From Phaeodactylibacter luteus (lineage in GTDB: Bacteria; Bacteroidota; Bacteroidia; Chitinophagales; Saprospiraceae), in NCBI RefSeq assembly GCF_007993045.1, contig NZ_VOOR01000017.1:1-64000 (forward strand): a stretch of 64,000 nt of DNA. Direction: 5' to 3'. The translations under genes and the position numbers were made by a program. Each line of letters starts with the position of its first letter. Position 1 is the stretch's first letter. Shown here in pieces: positions 23,988 through 32,954 of the stretch. Below the pieces are notes generated by a model. That model saw only the letters and a program-made list of their open reading frames with translations, made no database searches and had not been told where the DNA came from.

Positions 23988-25613
23988 ATGTCAATACCTA
24001 AGGAACCGCGGCAGCTCATGATCAACCTCATGTATCTGGTGCTGACCGCGCTGCTTGCCCTTAACGTATCGGCGGAGGTGATGAACGCGTTCTTTACCCT
24101 TGATGATGGTAACAAAGCCAGTATAGCGACCGTAGAGTCGCAGCTTGAGCAAACCGTTTCAGGGCTGAAAAACCTCCTGGCCGAAGAATCAAAGTTGAAA
24201 TACAAGCCTATCGAGCCTGCTGTAGACCAAGTGCGCTCTACCATCAGCAGCTTCAATGCATACGTTAATACACTACGTGACGACCTCATCGACGAATCCG
24301 GCAACAAAGACGGTGAAGTAAACGAGGAAGACTATATCGAAAGCTATGGTAAGCGTGTGCCTAAAGGCAAAAAGAACAAGGACGTTACTACCCGGATGCT
24401 GGTGGACGAAGGCCGGGGCGAGGAGCTCAAGGCGGAAATCCTCAAGACCAAGGAAGCCCTTGTTAAAATTTACACCGATCTCCTCAATCAGCATGGAGAA
24501 ACTTTCGGCCTCAAAAAGCCGGAAATCGAAAACCGGATCAAGAACATCGCGAACAACCTGCCTTTCGGCATTGATGACGAAACTTGGAAAGGTACAGACA
24601 AAGCGAGCTGGGCAGATTTCAAATTCCGCCAAATGCCGATTGCTGCAGTTCTCCCCCTGTTGAGCCAAATGCAGTCTGATGCCAAAAGCTCTGAGGCTGC
24701 ACTCGTCAATAGTATGGCGGAGCTGGCCGGCGGGCGTGTAGTCGAGTTCGACTCCTTCTTCCCGGTTGTTCAGGCAGAGAAAGCTTACGTGATCAAAGGG
24801 GACCCCTTCAATGCGAAAATCTCAGTTGGTACTTACAGCTCTCAGATCAACCCTGACGACATCAACGTCTTCGTGAACGGCTCTAAAATACCGGTTGGCG
24901 AAGATGGAAAAGCAGAGTACTCTACTCGTACGACCTCCACGGGCAACAAACAGCTGCAGCTGAAAGTGGAAGTCCGCAACCCGCTTACTGGCGAAGTGTC
25001 GGAGGGCGAAAGCGTTTACGAATACGAGGTAGGTACGCGCTCCGCAACCGTTTCCGCAGATAAAATGAACGTTTTCTACATCGGTGTGGAAAACCCCATT
25101 TCTGTCTCTGCATCCGGAGTTTCTTCCAACGACCTCACTGTCCGGGCTTCTGGCTGTACCATTCAGCCGGTCAACCGGGCTTCTGGCAAGTATATGGTAA
25201 CCGCAGACCGCCCCGGAGACGCCAAGATCATCCTTTCTGGCGGAGGCCTGCCTTCAACCACTTTCGACTTCCGCGTTAAGCGTATCCCGGATCCTGTCGC
25301 TCGCCTTTCTAAGAGCAGCGGCGGTGCTATGGGCAACGGAGAGTTCAAAGCACAAGGTGGTGTAGGCGCTTACCTCGATGGCTTCGATTTCGATGCCAAC
25401 TGCACAATCCAAGGTTTCAAGCTCGTTTATGTAGCTTCTCGCCAAGACCCAATCCCTGTGGTCAATTCCGGCGCGCGCTACAACGATCAGGCCCGCCGTC
25501 TGGTCAATCAGGCTAAGCCCGGCGATATCTATTACTTCGACGACGTGAAAGCGCGTTGCCCAGGTGATAAAGTTGGGCGCCCCATCAACTCGATGGTGTT
25601 CAACATCAGATAA
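23988..25613 (+). CDS. gldM: Type IX secretion motor/stator protein GldM/PorM
   Basis: This 541-residue protein has one N-terminal membrane helix and a long periplasmic shaft that reaches the GldK/GldN ring. The start MSIPKEPRQLMINLMYLV carries the conserved Arg (residue 8 here) that faces the Glu of GldL in the motor. The helix is about residues 10-27. The periplasmic part begins with a helical domain (about 35-230) and continues with beta domains (NDLTVRASGCTIQPV, KIILSGGGLP). This is the four-domain layout of GldM/PorM. It is co-transcribed with gldL by spacing, but 434 bp with two hairpins separate it from gldN. Confidence 0.95.
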   Translation: MSIPKEPRQLMINLMYLVLTALLALNVSAEVMNAFFTLDDGNKASIATVESQLEQTVSGLKNLLAEESKLKYKPIEPAVDQVRSTISSFNAYVNTLRDDLIDESGNKDGEVNEEDYIESYGKRVPKGKKNKDVTTRMLVDEGRGEELKAEILKTKEALVKIYTDLLNQHGETFGLKKPEIENRIKNIANNLPFGIDDETWKGTDKASWADFKFRQMPIAAVLPLLSQMQSDAKSSEAALVNSMAELAGGRVVEFDSFFPVVQAEKAYVIKGDPFNAKISVGTYSSQINPDDINVFVNGSKIPVGEDGKAEYSTRTTSTGNKQLQLKVEVRNPLTGEVSEGESVYEYEVGTRSATVSADKMNVFYIGVENPISVSASGVSSNDLTVRASGCTIQPVNRASGKYMVTADRPGDAKIILSGGGLPSTTFDFRVKRIPDPVARLSKSSGGAMGNGEFKAQGGVGAYLDGFDFDANCTIQGFKLVYVASRQDPIPVVNSGARYNDQARRLVNQAKPGDIYYFDDVKARCPGDKVGRPINSMVFNIR

Positions 25614-25620
25614 AATGCAG

Positions 25621-25658
25621 GCAACTGCCGGGCTGCAAATGAGCAGCCTGGCAGTTGC
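25621..25658 (+). terminator. Hairpin just after gldM
   Basis: GCAACTGCC-g-GGCTGC-aaatga-GCAGCC-t-GGCAGTTGC forms a 15-bp stem with one mismatch, seven bases after the gldM stop. No long U tract follows, so it may limit read-through or protect the gldLM mRNA rather than fully terminate. Confidence 0.65.
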
Positions 25659-25898
25659 TTTGCCTGAAAAAGGCACCGCTGCACAACTTAAGCTGCTGGC
25701 AGTGCCTTAAATTTGCGCCCGGGCAAAATAGCCTCGGCGCTCTGCTCGTTATTCAAGCAGATAATTTGAGAAAGGGCGGAGTGAGAAAATTGCACATCTT
25801 TTTCAGCCGGAATATATTCCCAAGAATTTCTCCTCCCTTTCCCAATTTTTGCGGTCAAATGGCAGTGCGAAGGGCTAACGTGGTGTTGCCTGATGCCC

Positions 25899-25955
25899 GA
25901 AGAGGCAAACTCCCTGTCCACCGAAGTGTTATCGGTGGGTTTGTTTCGCCTCTTC
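25899..25955 (+). promoter_or_regulatory. Long stem-loop in the gldN leader
   Basis: GAAGAGGC and AAAC on the left pair with GTTT and GCCTCTTC on the right. Inside, CCACCGA-agtgtta-TCGGTGG forms a second helix. The 57-base structure lies 92 bases before gldN. It is a candidate cis-regulatory RNA structure; no known riboswitch is recognised. Confidence 0.55.
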
Positions 25956-26047
25956 CTATAAAAAGGGTATTTTTCGCTCTCCCGGGGCAAGTTTTGCTCT
26001 GGCCGTGGTCAAATTCTCGTTTAAAAATTCAAATCAAACATTCAGCC

Positions 26048-26914
26048 ATGAAGATCGCTCTGAGATTTTTCAGCTTTGCTTTGCTGATGTTCTGCCTCGC
26101 CGGGCCCGCTTTGGCCCAAACTCCGGACAATATTATCATGACCGAGTCGGGCGAGATGAACACAGATAAGCCGCTCGATGACATCGTAGAAAAACGGCTC
26201 ACCTTGGAAAAGCGTGTGCTACCTTATGACCATATCCGGGAAGCGGACATCTTTTGGGAAAAGCGTATCTGGCGCGTCATTGATGTACGTGAGAAAATGA
26301 ACTTGGCTTTCGCTTACCCCGAGCGCCCCTTCTTTACCATCCTTATGGAAGCAGCAGAAGCAGGCGAGATTACCGTCTATAGCACTGAAGATGATAAGTT
26401 TTCTGTGCCCCTTACCCCCGATGAGGTCGCTTCTATGGGGGCTAGCGTGGATACCGTCGCAACGGTAGACCCGGAAACGTACGAAGAGGTATACCAGATT
26501 GTACGGAATGAGGTCAACCCGCTCGATGTGAAACGCTTCCGCGTAAAAGAGGTGTGGTTCTTCGATGAAGAGTCTTCCAGCCTTCAGGTCCGTATCTTGG
26601 GTATCGCGCCTCTTTTGGAGGAGTTTGATGACAACGGCAACTTCAAGTACGAAGCTCCGATGTTCTGGGTTTATTATCCGGAAGCACGTGAGGTACTGGC
26701 CAGGGAGCGGGTGTTTAACATTGCCAATGATTCCAGCCCGATGAGCTATGAAGACCTTTTTGAGGCCAGGTTCTTCTCCAGCTATATCTATAAAGAATCT
26801 AACGTGTTCGACCGCCGCCTTGAAGATTACCTTTCTGGCGTCGATCTGCTGATGCAGTCAGAACAAATCCGCCAAGAGATTTTCAACTTTGAGCACGACT
26901 TGTGGACCTACTGA
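26048..26914 (+). CDS. gldN: Type IX secretion ring protein GldN/PorN
   Basis: This periplasmic protein of 288 residues forms the outer-membrane-associated ring with the lipoprotein GldK. A Sec signal peptide ends at ALAQ (about residue 22). The body has family features DIFWEKRIWRVIDVREKMN, AYPERPFFTILMEA, FRVKEVWFFDEE and the C-terminal YEDLFEARFFSSYIYKESN. The ATG at 26048 is chosen because the signal peptide starts there. A bidirectional terminator at 26994-27030 closes the cluster. In some relatives gldN is duplicated (gldO); only one copy is seen here. Confidence 0.95.
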   Translation: MKIALRFFSFALLMFCLAGPALAQTPDNIIMTESGEMNTDKPLDDIVEKRLTLEKRVLPYDHIREADIFWEKRIWRVIDVREKMNLAFAYPERPFFTILMEAAEAGEITVYSTEDDKFSVPLTPDEVASMGASVDTVATVDPETYEEVYQIVRNEVNPLDVKRFRVKEVWFFDEESSSLQVRILGIAPLLEEFDDNGNFKYEAPMFWVYYPEAREVLARERVFNIANDSSPMSYEDLFEARFFSSYIYKESNVFDRRLEDYLSGVDLLMQSEQIRQEIFNFEHDLWTY

Positions 26915-26993
26915 TAGGTGTTTAGGCTTGCTCCTCTTGAGCAGGATGCCTACCCACAAGTAGCAGGTCAGCCTTTTGACTTTTACCATATAT

Positions 26994-27030
26994 AAAAATC
27001 GGTATCGAAGGAATTCGGTACCGATTTTTT
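26994..27030. terminator. Terminator of the gld cluster
   Basis: AAAAATCGGTA-t-CGAA-ggaa-TTCG-g-TACCGATTTTT is a 15-bp interrupted stem with A and T runs, 79 bases after the gldN stop. It can work on both strands. Confidence 0.85.
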
Positions 27031-27316
27031 TGTGTGATGCCCAGTATAAGGCTTACAAGCGCTCCCTGCCAAGGGGTACGCCTGCACAACAAAGAGCGCT
27101 GACAGGAATGGTGGTGGCAGACCGAGGCTCTTTCTTCCCGCTCATGATCTTCCAGGGAAAGCCTAAGGTAGCCGAAGGTAGGCTCCCATCTAGCTCTATA
27201 GCCACACATATCGAGCATTCTAGCCTGACATCAGATAGGGTTGAGCCTAGAGCAAGTAATATTCAGAAAAAGCCCGGCAATGATAAGCCATAGTTTTTGG
27301 CACGGCAGCGTACCTG

Positions 27317-27335
27317 AAAAAGCAAGGTGCTTTTT
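27317..27335. terminator. Terminator of the ArsR-type gene
   Basis: AAAAAGCA-agg-TGCTTTTT is a perfect 8-bp stem with A and T runs, about 50 bases after the stop of the minus-strand ArsR gene. Confidence 0.65.
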
Positions 27336-27384
27336 GGCTAGGCTACAAGCGGTTTGAAGGGGAGAGCAGCGCCCCCGGAAAAAA

Positions 27385-27723
27385 TCAGGAGGCTAGCTCA
27401 TCGACCAAGCGGGAAATTTGGGCCAGCCGGTCACGGTTGAGAGAGTAGTTGATAAATTTGCCTTGCCGTTCTGTATCGACAACCCCCGCACGGCGAAGAA
27501 TCGCCAGGTGCTGAGAAGCAACAGATTGTTCTAAGCGGAGTTTGATATAGATATCTGTCACCGTCATGCTGTCGCTTTCCTCCAATAGGTTAATGATCCG
27601 TTGGCGAAGCTTATGGTTGATCGCCCGGAGCACTAAAACGGCTTTGCGCAGCTCGGCATAATCGAGCTTGATATCTTGGTCGCCCTGATTGAGTGTTACG
27701 CTTTCGTTCTTTTGTTTTCTCAT
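27385..27723 (-). CDS. ArsR-family winged-helix regulator
   Basis: The DNA-binding protein has 112 residues. The winged HTH includes KLRQRIINLLEE, SMTVTDIYIKLRLEQSVASQ, HLAILRRAGVVD and the wing ERQGKFINYSLN. The layout is ArsR/SmtB-like. No Cys at all is visible, so the metal site ELCVCDL of classical ArsR is absent and the signal is probably not a thiol-bound metal. It stands alone with its own terminator. The 202-bp upstream gap is AT-rich and is the likely promoter region. Confidence 0.85.
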   Translation of the reverse strand: MRKQKNESVTLNQGDQDIKLDYAELRKAVLVLRAINHKLRQRIINLLEESDSMTVTDIYIKLRLEQSVASQHLAILRRAGVVDTERQGKFINYSLNRDRLAQISRLVDELAS

Positions 27724-27925
27724 GTCTTGGCATTTTACATATTAAGGAAATTCGTTATAGTGAATGCCAAATACCGTGCCAAAAAGTATTGGGGGCTTGA
27801 ATCTCCCGCAGTAAAATCGGTTTTACTCTACAAAAGTAAAAAAATATTCACATAAATGAAATGTGTAATAGGGGCATAAACCCTTATTTCTTCATGTGTT
27901 CATGTATAATTATTTGTTCTATATT

Positions 27926-28498
27926 TTATTTCAGGTTATCCGTATAGTGGCCCTCGGCTCTCGGAGCGTTAAAACGCTGTTGGTTGAAGGCGTCGGAGCC
28001 GCCTTTTGGGATGCTCAGGGAAGTCCAATGGTTTCCCGCAGCGCATTTTGCGAGCAGTACGATCTGCCCGCAGTGATAACTGTAATGTGCCAATTGGCGG
28101 TGTATGGCTCCTTCAACCGAGTGTGCCTGCCCCCGGATGTAGACCGTTTGGGTAAGGCTTTGGCTGTCCAGCCCCTCAAGAGCGCTGAAGAGGCACTGCC
28201 AGCCAGTTTCCCAGGCTTCCAGGATTTGCTCCCGGCTGTTGTACTGTTCTTCAAACTCTTGGTCGCGCTGCCGCCAGGCCTTCTCCCCATCAGTATTGAG
28301 GAAGTCGGTCCATCTGGAGCGCATGTTCCCATTCAGGTGCCCCACGATGATGCTAATCGAGTTGGCTCCGGGGGCAATTGTTTGGAAAAGCTCGGCCTCG
28401 GGGACCTGAGCCATAGCTTGTTCGCCTAGTTTTTTATAATAGCGGAATAATTTCAGCAGGCTCAGGAGGCGGCTATCTTCGGGTGGGGGAGTTGTCAT
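27926..28498 (-). CDS. DinB/DUF1572-fold protein
   Basis: The protein has 190 residues with the four-helix DinB/YfiT-like fold, usually a metal-dependent enzyme of thiol or small-molecule transfer. The His triad pattern is present: His in SIIVGHLNGN and two His in the HRQLAHYSYHCGQI helix. The DUF1572 subgroup shows the same NMRSRWTDFLNTDGEK block. Substrate is unknown. It lies 65 bp downstream of the AraC regulator gene on the same strand, so the two may form an operon. The opposite-strand frame at this place is a shadow. Confidence 0.82.
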   Translation of the reverse strand: MTTPPPEDSRLLSLLKLFRYYKKLGEQAMAQVPEAELFQTIAPGANSISIIVGHLNGNMRSRWTDFLNTDGEKAWRQRDQEFEEQYNSREQILEAWETGWQCLFSALEGLDSQSLTQTVYIRGQAHSVEGAIHRQLAHYSYHCGQIVLLAKCAAGNHWTSLSIPKGGSDAFNQQRFNAPRAEGHYTDNLK

Positions 28499-28563
28499 TG
28501 GGCAACGGGTTTTTGTGCCCCTTAAGTTACTTCAAAAAGGGTATGGCAGTTTGCCTGAGCAGC

Positions 28564-29436
28564 TCATTCTGTTTGGGCAGCAGCCCGGTAAGCTGTGGGG
28601 GTTGCTCCAAAGTGGAGGTGGAAGGCCCGGCTGAAGTGGGAAAGCGATTCAAACCCGGCCTCGCTGCAAATCTGGCTGACCGGGAAGGGCGTGGACTGCA
28701 GGAGGTGGGCGGCATGCTGTAACCGGCGTACCCTAAGCCATTGGCCCGGGGGCATGGAGAATGCCGCGGCAAAATCTCTCTTAAACGCCGACAGGCTCCG
28801 CTGGCTCAGCTGGGCAAAAACATGGAGTGGCACGTTGAGCCGGTAGTTTTGTTCCATAACGGAAGCGATGGCGGGCTTGTCTTGCAGCAGCCCGTTCAGG
28901 AAAAGCGCAAAAGTGGCATTGGCAGGCTCCGCAATGAGGTTGAGCAGGAGCTCCTCAAACTTGAGGCACAACGCCCGGCGGCGTGCTTCGGGCAGAGGGG
29001 TGTTGAAATAGGGGAGCACCGCGTGGTAAAACTGTGCAACCGGCGCAGATTCGGGAAGGTGGATAGCCGGCGCAGCACTAGCCTGATTGGGCTTGGGCAG
29101 CAAGTCGGCGTGCCGGTGTGCGAAACGTTTCAGGAAGGCTTCGCTCATAAAAAAAAGAGTGCTCTGATACAGCCCTCTGCCTTCAGGTATTTCCGACATC
29201 AGGTAAGCGCCCTTTCTCAGGAAAAGCGCTTCGTCTGCTTTGAGGGGGAAGTGCCCGCTTCCTGCTGTCACTTCTTTATGCCCTTGCAGGACAAGCACGA
29301 TGAAATGCTGCTCCGACCAAGTTTGTACCCGGCTGGAAGCTTGGTAGGCCCGGTATTCGATAAACAAAAACTGCCCCTCTACTTCAATCCTAGGGAAAGA
29401 AGATTGCTCATCAAATAAATATGGAATGGGCTGCAT
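28564..29436 (-). CDS. AraC-family transcription regulator
   Basis: This regulator of 290 residues has an N-terminal cupin-like sensing part (about 1-160) and a C-terminal pair of HTH motifs (about 190-285). The second HTH carries the family signature in PVSQICSEAGFESLSHFSRAF and ends FGATPTAYR, close to the AraC consensus. The LSQRSLSAFKRDFAAAFSMPPG stretch is the first HTH. It precedes the DinB-fold gene by 65 bp on the same strand, which may be its target. Effector unknown. Confidence 0.88.
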   Translation of the reverse strand: MQPIPYLFDEQSSFPRIEVEGQFLFIEYRAYQASSRVQTWSEQHFIVLVLQGHKEVTAGSGHFPLKADEALFLRKGAYLMSEIPEGRGLYQSTLFFMSEAFLKRFAHRHADLLPKPNQASAAPAIHLPESAPVAQFYHAVLPYFNTPLPEARRRALCLKFEELLLNLIAEPANATFALFLNGLLQDKPAIASVMEQNYRLNVPLHVFAQLSQRSLSAFKRDFAAAFSMPPGQWLRVRRLQHAAHLLQSTPFPVSQICSEAGFESLSHFSRAFHLHFGATPTAYRAAAQTE

Positions 29437-29460
29437 CGCAATAGGATATTAGGGTGTCAG

Positions 29461-29625
29461 GGGTCGTAAATCAAAATGCCGCAGGCGTTTAAGTCTTCCG
29501 GCCTTTAGCCTGGCATTGGCCTAGCGCTGCGCAGGGGGGTACGCCCGATAGGGCCGAGCGGACAGCGAGCCCCGGAGCATAGCGGCACCTGCCCGCTGGC
29601 AGGGGCAGGCCCCAGAAATGCGCCC
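29461..29625 (+). repeat. Dispersed intergenic element, copy 4
   Basis: It starts GGGTCGTAAATCAAAATGCCGCAGG and contains the full core. The right terminus is shortened to AATGCGCCC. It ends three bases from the gnd stop codon. Confidence 0.85.
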
Positions 29626-29628
29626 GGG

Positions 29629-31041
29629 CTAGGCCCCCCATTCGGTATGAAAAGAGCCTTCTCGGTCGGTGCGCTCATAAGTATGTGAACCAAAATAGTC
29701 CCGCTGTGCTTGTACCAGGTTGAGGGGGAGGCGCTCTGCGCGGATGGCATCAAAATAGTGCAGGGTAGAAGCCATAGCGAGCATTGGGCGCCCAAGTTGA
29801 TGAGCTGCACTAAGGACCTCACGCACAGCCCGTTGTCCGTAAAGCAGAGGGCTGCGGAATATTTCAGAATTGACGAGGTTGGCCAGGCTGGGCTCTTGCT
29901 GATAGGCTTGCCGCATATCTTCGAGGATTTCTGCCCGGATGATACACCCGCCCCTCCATATCTTGGCGATGGTTTCGGGGTTGAGCCCAAATTGGTATGC
30001 CGAAGAGGCCTCATGCAGAAGGTGCATGCCCTGTGCATAAGTCATGAGGAATGCGAAGTGCAGTGCTTCCCCCATTTGGTTGATCAAAGCTTCTTTGTCC
30101 AATAGAGGCAGCTGTTCAATGCTGCGCGAGTATTTGGGGGCAGTATTTGCGCGGTCTGCTTTGAGGGCAGAAAGCCCCCGCATAGTGACTGCAGCATCAA
30201 TGGTTGGCACAGGTATACCGAGGTCCATTGCATTTTGCGAGGTCCACTTCCCAGTCCCTTTTTGTTTGGCTTTGTCCAGAATGCTATCAATGAGGCTCCC
30301 TTGCGACAGTGCATCTGGCTGACGGAAAATAGCAGCAGTGATTTCAACGAGGAAGCTTTCCAGTGCTCCGTTGTTCCAGGCCTCAAAAGTTTCTGCCAAA
30401 GCCTCATTGCTCAGCTCAGCTCCGTGCTTGAGTATGTCATAAGCCTCAGCCAGGAGTTGCATCAGGCCATACTCTATACCATTGTGTACCATTTTCACAT
30501 AATGGCCAGCCCCTCCGTTGCCCAAGTGGGCCACGCAGGGCTCCCCTTTCGCTTTGGCGGCTACAGCTTCCAGTATTGGGGCTACGATATCATAAGCCTC
30601 GGGGTCGCCGCCCGGCATAATGCTAGGCCCACGGCGGGCCCCTTCTGCCCCCCCTGAAACGCCCATCCCCATGAAGCGGATGCCCTTTTCTTTAAGGCTG
30701 TTGAACCTGCGGTCGGTATCTGTAAAAAAAGTATTGCCGCCGTCAATGATGAGGTCCCCTTCTTGAAGGTAGGGGAGGAGAGAACCAATGACTGTATCCA
30801 CTGCTTTGCCAGCGGGCACCAAAAGCATGATTTTCCGGGGAGTGCTCAGGGCTTTCACAAACTCAGCAGTATCTGAGGTGCTCAAGACCGTTTTGCCTTC
30901 AGCTTCTTGTTTCAAAGCCTCTACCTGTTCGTGGTTCAGGTCCAGCCCTGCTGCAGAAAAGCCATGGTCCAGAACGTTGAGGATAAAATTCCGCCCCATC
31001 ACGCCGAGGCCGATCATGCCGAAATCATATTGTTGGTTCAT
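29629..31041 (-). CDS. gnd: 6-phosphogluconate dehydrogenase, decarboxylating
   Basis: This cytoplasmic enzyme of 470 residues makes ribulose-5-phosphate, CO2 and NADPH. The N-terminal Rossmann motif is GLGVMGRNFILNVLDHG. The substrate signature GVSGGAEGARRGPSIMPGG and the catalytic Lys/Glu region (GGAGHYVKMVHNGIEY) are present. The length fits the long homodimeric form. It is divergent from zwf and pgl across a 331-bp region, so the three oxidative pentose phosphate genes form one locus. A repeat copy abuts its stop codon. Confidence 0.96.
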   Translation of the reverse strand: MNQQYDFGMIGLGVMGRNFILNVLDHGFSAAGLDLNHEQVEALKQEAEGKTVLSTSDTAEFVKALSTPRKIMLLVPAGKAVDTVIGSLLPYLQEGDLIIDGGNTFFTDTDRRFNSLKEKGIRFMGMGVSGGAEGARRGPSIMPGGDPEAYDIVAPILEAVAAKAKGEPCVAHLGNGGAGHYVKMVHNGIEYGLMQLLAEAYDILKHGAELSNEALAETFEAWNNGALESFLVEITAAIFRQPDALSQGSLIDSILDKAKQKGTGKWTSQNAMDLGIPVPTIDAAVTMRGLSALKADRANTAPKYSRSIEQLPLLDKEALINQMGEALHFAFLMTYAQGMHLLHEASSAYQFGLNPETIAKIWRGGCIIRAEILEDMRQAYQQEPSLANLVNSEIFRSPLLYGQRAVREVLSAAHQLGRPMLAMASTLHYFDAIRAERLPLNLVQAQRDYFGSHTYERTDREGSFHTEWGA

Positions 31042-31372
31042 CCTTTTTTGCTGATTTTGCCGGGGCTTTCCCCCGGCAGTGATTAATGCTAGAGCCGGCC
31101 GGTGCCTTCAGCGGTAAAGTTAAGCACCGCTGGCGCGAATCCGGTTTTAGCGGTTCAATAATTTAAGGGGCTGAGCAGGCCTCTTGGCTAATTATTCTTG
31201 GCTTTGGCCAAACTTTAGCTGGCTTGCTGCACTTTCTAAAGTATACAAAAAAAACAGTATTGGGCATCAGGCGCCCTCACTTTGGATAGAACAGCGGAGC
31301 GGCGGCGGAGTTTGCCGCCCACTACAATTCACTGCTGGGCCCGGTGCGCTACGGACTGGAAAACCAACAACT
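31042..31372. other. gnd/zwf divergent promoter region
   Basis: This 331-bp region separates gnd from zwf. It holds a hairpin TGCCGGGG-ctttc-CCCCGGCA (31058-31078) in the gnd leader. An in-frame extension of zwf upstream to 31184 lacks family similarity. No other gene seen. Confidence 0.55.
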
Positions 31373-32878
31373 ATGAAAGCTCAGGTATTTGTCATTTTCG
31401 GTGCTTCTGGCGACCTAGCGAAGCGCAAGCTGATCCCTGCAATTTACGAGCTCCACCGGGAGCAGCTGCTGCCTGAGCACTTTGCTTTGTTGGGCGTGAG
31501 CCGTACTGAGTTTTCGGATGAGGCCTTCCGTAAAGAGGCTTTTGCCGAAAATGAGTTTATCAAAGGGGAGAAAGATCCGGCTTTCGCCGAAAAACTTTTC
31601 TATGAACCGATTGATACCCTTCAGCCCGAAGGCTATGAAAAGGTCAAATCTCGTTTGGCGGAACTTGACGGGGCACAACAGACCGATGGCAACTACCTAT
31701 TTTACCTTTCCACCCCTCCAAGCCTTTACACTAAGATACCGGCTTTCCTGGCAAAGGTAGGGCTGAACAAAACGGGGGAGGGGCAGGTCAGGAGGCTGAT
31801 TATTGAAAAGCCGTTCGGCTATGACCTGGAGTCGGCTGTCGAGCTCAACCGTTCCTTGCAGCAGTACTTCCCAGAAGAGGCTATCTATCGCATAGACCAT
31901 TACCTCGGCAAGGAGACGGTGCAGAACCTGCTCGTCACACGGTTTGCAAATGGCATATTCGAGCCGCTATGGAACCGGAACTATATCCATCACATTGAAG
32001 TCACTTCTGCTGAGCATATTGGGGTCGGAAGCCGCGGCGGCTATTATGACAGCTCAGGTGCTTTGCGGGATATGGTACAGAACCACCTGCTGCAGATTGT
32101 CGCTCACATTGCGATGGAGCCCCCTATCAATGCAGATGCTGAGTCTATCCGTGGGGAAAAGCTGAAGTTGTTCAAATCCCTCCGCCCTATTCAGCGGAGC
32201 GAGGTAGCGCAATATGCAGTGCGCGGCCAATATCTTGAAGCTAAGGTAAGGGGGGAAGAGCTCAAAGGTTACCGGGAGGAAGAGGGCGTCCCCGAAGGCT
32301 CGATGACAGAAACTTATGCGGCACTGAAATTTTATATCGATAACTGGCGCTGGGCGGGAGTCCCCTTTTATATCCGGACCGGCAAACGGCTGCCGACCAA
32401 AGCCACAGAAGTTGTAGTTTACTTCAAATCGCCGCCCCATCACTTGTTCCAAAGCCACGAGAACATGATGAATGTCAACAATCAGCTCATCATCCGGATT
32501 CAGCCAGATGAGGGCCTGTTGCTACAATTTGGCATGAAGGTGCCGGGCGCTGGTTTTGTTGTAAAGAACGTAGAGATGGATTTCCATTACTCAGACCTCA
32601 CCGATGCCGATGTGCCCGATGCTTACGAGCGCCTCATCCTTGATGCCATGAAGGGCGATGCCACCCTCTACTCCCGTGGGGACAGCGTGGAGGAGGCTTG
32701 GCGTTTTGTGGACCCTATACTCAAGGCTTGGAAAGAGGACAAAAACATAAAGCTGTTCGGTTATCCTGCAGGCACATGGGGCCCGGAAGTGGCAGATGCC
32801 CTCATTGAAGGGGAACGGGTGAGCTGGCGCAACCCTTGCCGTAATTTGACAGACTCCCAAAATTTTTGCGAACTTTAG
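31373..32878 (+). CDS. zwf: Glucose-6-phosphate 1-dehydrogenase
   Basis: This enzyme of 501 residues oxidises glucose-6-phosphate to 6-phosphogluconolactone with NADP. The coenzyme fold begins at once: VIFGASGDLAKRKLIPA. The active-site signature RIDHYLGKETVQN with its catalytic His and Lys is at about residue 175. The EKPFG motif is present. ATG at 31373 is chosen because the conserved N-terminus starts there; the frame is open 63 codons further upstream without similarity. pgl follows 76 bp downstream on the same strand. Confidence 0.96.
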   Translation: MKAQVFVIFGASGDLAKRKLIPAIYELHREQLLPEHFALLGVSRTEFSDEAFRKEAFAENEFIKGEKDPAFAEKLFYEPIDTLQPEGYEKVKSRLAELDGAQQTDGNYLFYLSTPPSLYTKIPAFLAKVGLNKTGEGQVRRLIIEKPFGYDLESAVELNRSLQQYFPEEAIYRIDHYLGKETVQNLLVTRFANGIFEPLWNRNYIHHIEVTSAEHIGVGSRGGYYDSSGALRDMVQNHLLQIVAHIAMEPPINADAESIRGEKLKLFKSLRPIQRSEVAQYAVRGQYLEAKVRGEELKGYREEEGVPEGSMTETYAALKFYIDNWRWAGVPFYIRTGKRLPTKATEVVVYFKSPPHHLFQSHENMMNVNNQLIIRIQPDEGLLLQFGMKVPGAGFVVKNVEMDFHYSDLTDADVPDAYERLILDAMKGDATLYSRGDSVEEAWRFVDPILKAWKEDKNIKLFGYPAGTWGPEVADALIEGERVSWRNPCRNLTDSQNFCEL

Positions 32879-32954
32879 CCCGGTACCTGAAGCTGCTGGG
32901 TGGTATTGGAAAGCCCAGTATATTGCCCTTTCACAACCTTAAAATACGCTGCGC

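Larger units (their letters stand above)
25614..26047. other. gldM-gldN spacer with two structured elements
   Basis: This 434-bp spacer lies between genes that are usually nearly contiguous. It contains hairpins at 25621-25658 and 25899-25955. A frame open through it in phase with gldN (from 25655) has no signal peptide and no family match, so I take it as non-coding. Confidence 0.65.
26915..27384. other. Convergent intergenic region
   Basis: This 470-bp gap between gldN and the ArsR-type gene holds two terminators (26994-27030 and 27317-27335). The open frames inside lack any family signal. Nothing else was recognised. Confidence 0.6.

Noticed and set aside
25655-26047. N-terminal extension of gldN
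   Set aside because: The added residues carry no signal peptide at the front and span two hairpins, while a typical signal peptide starts at 26048.
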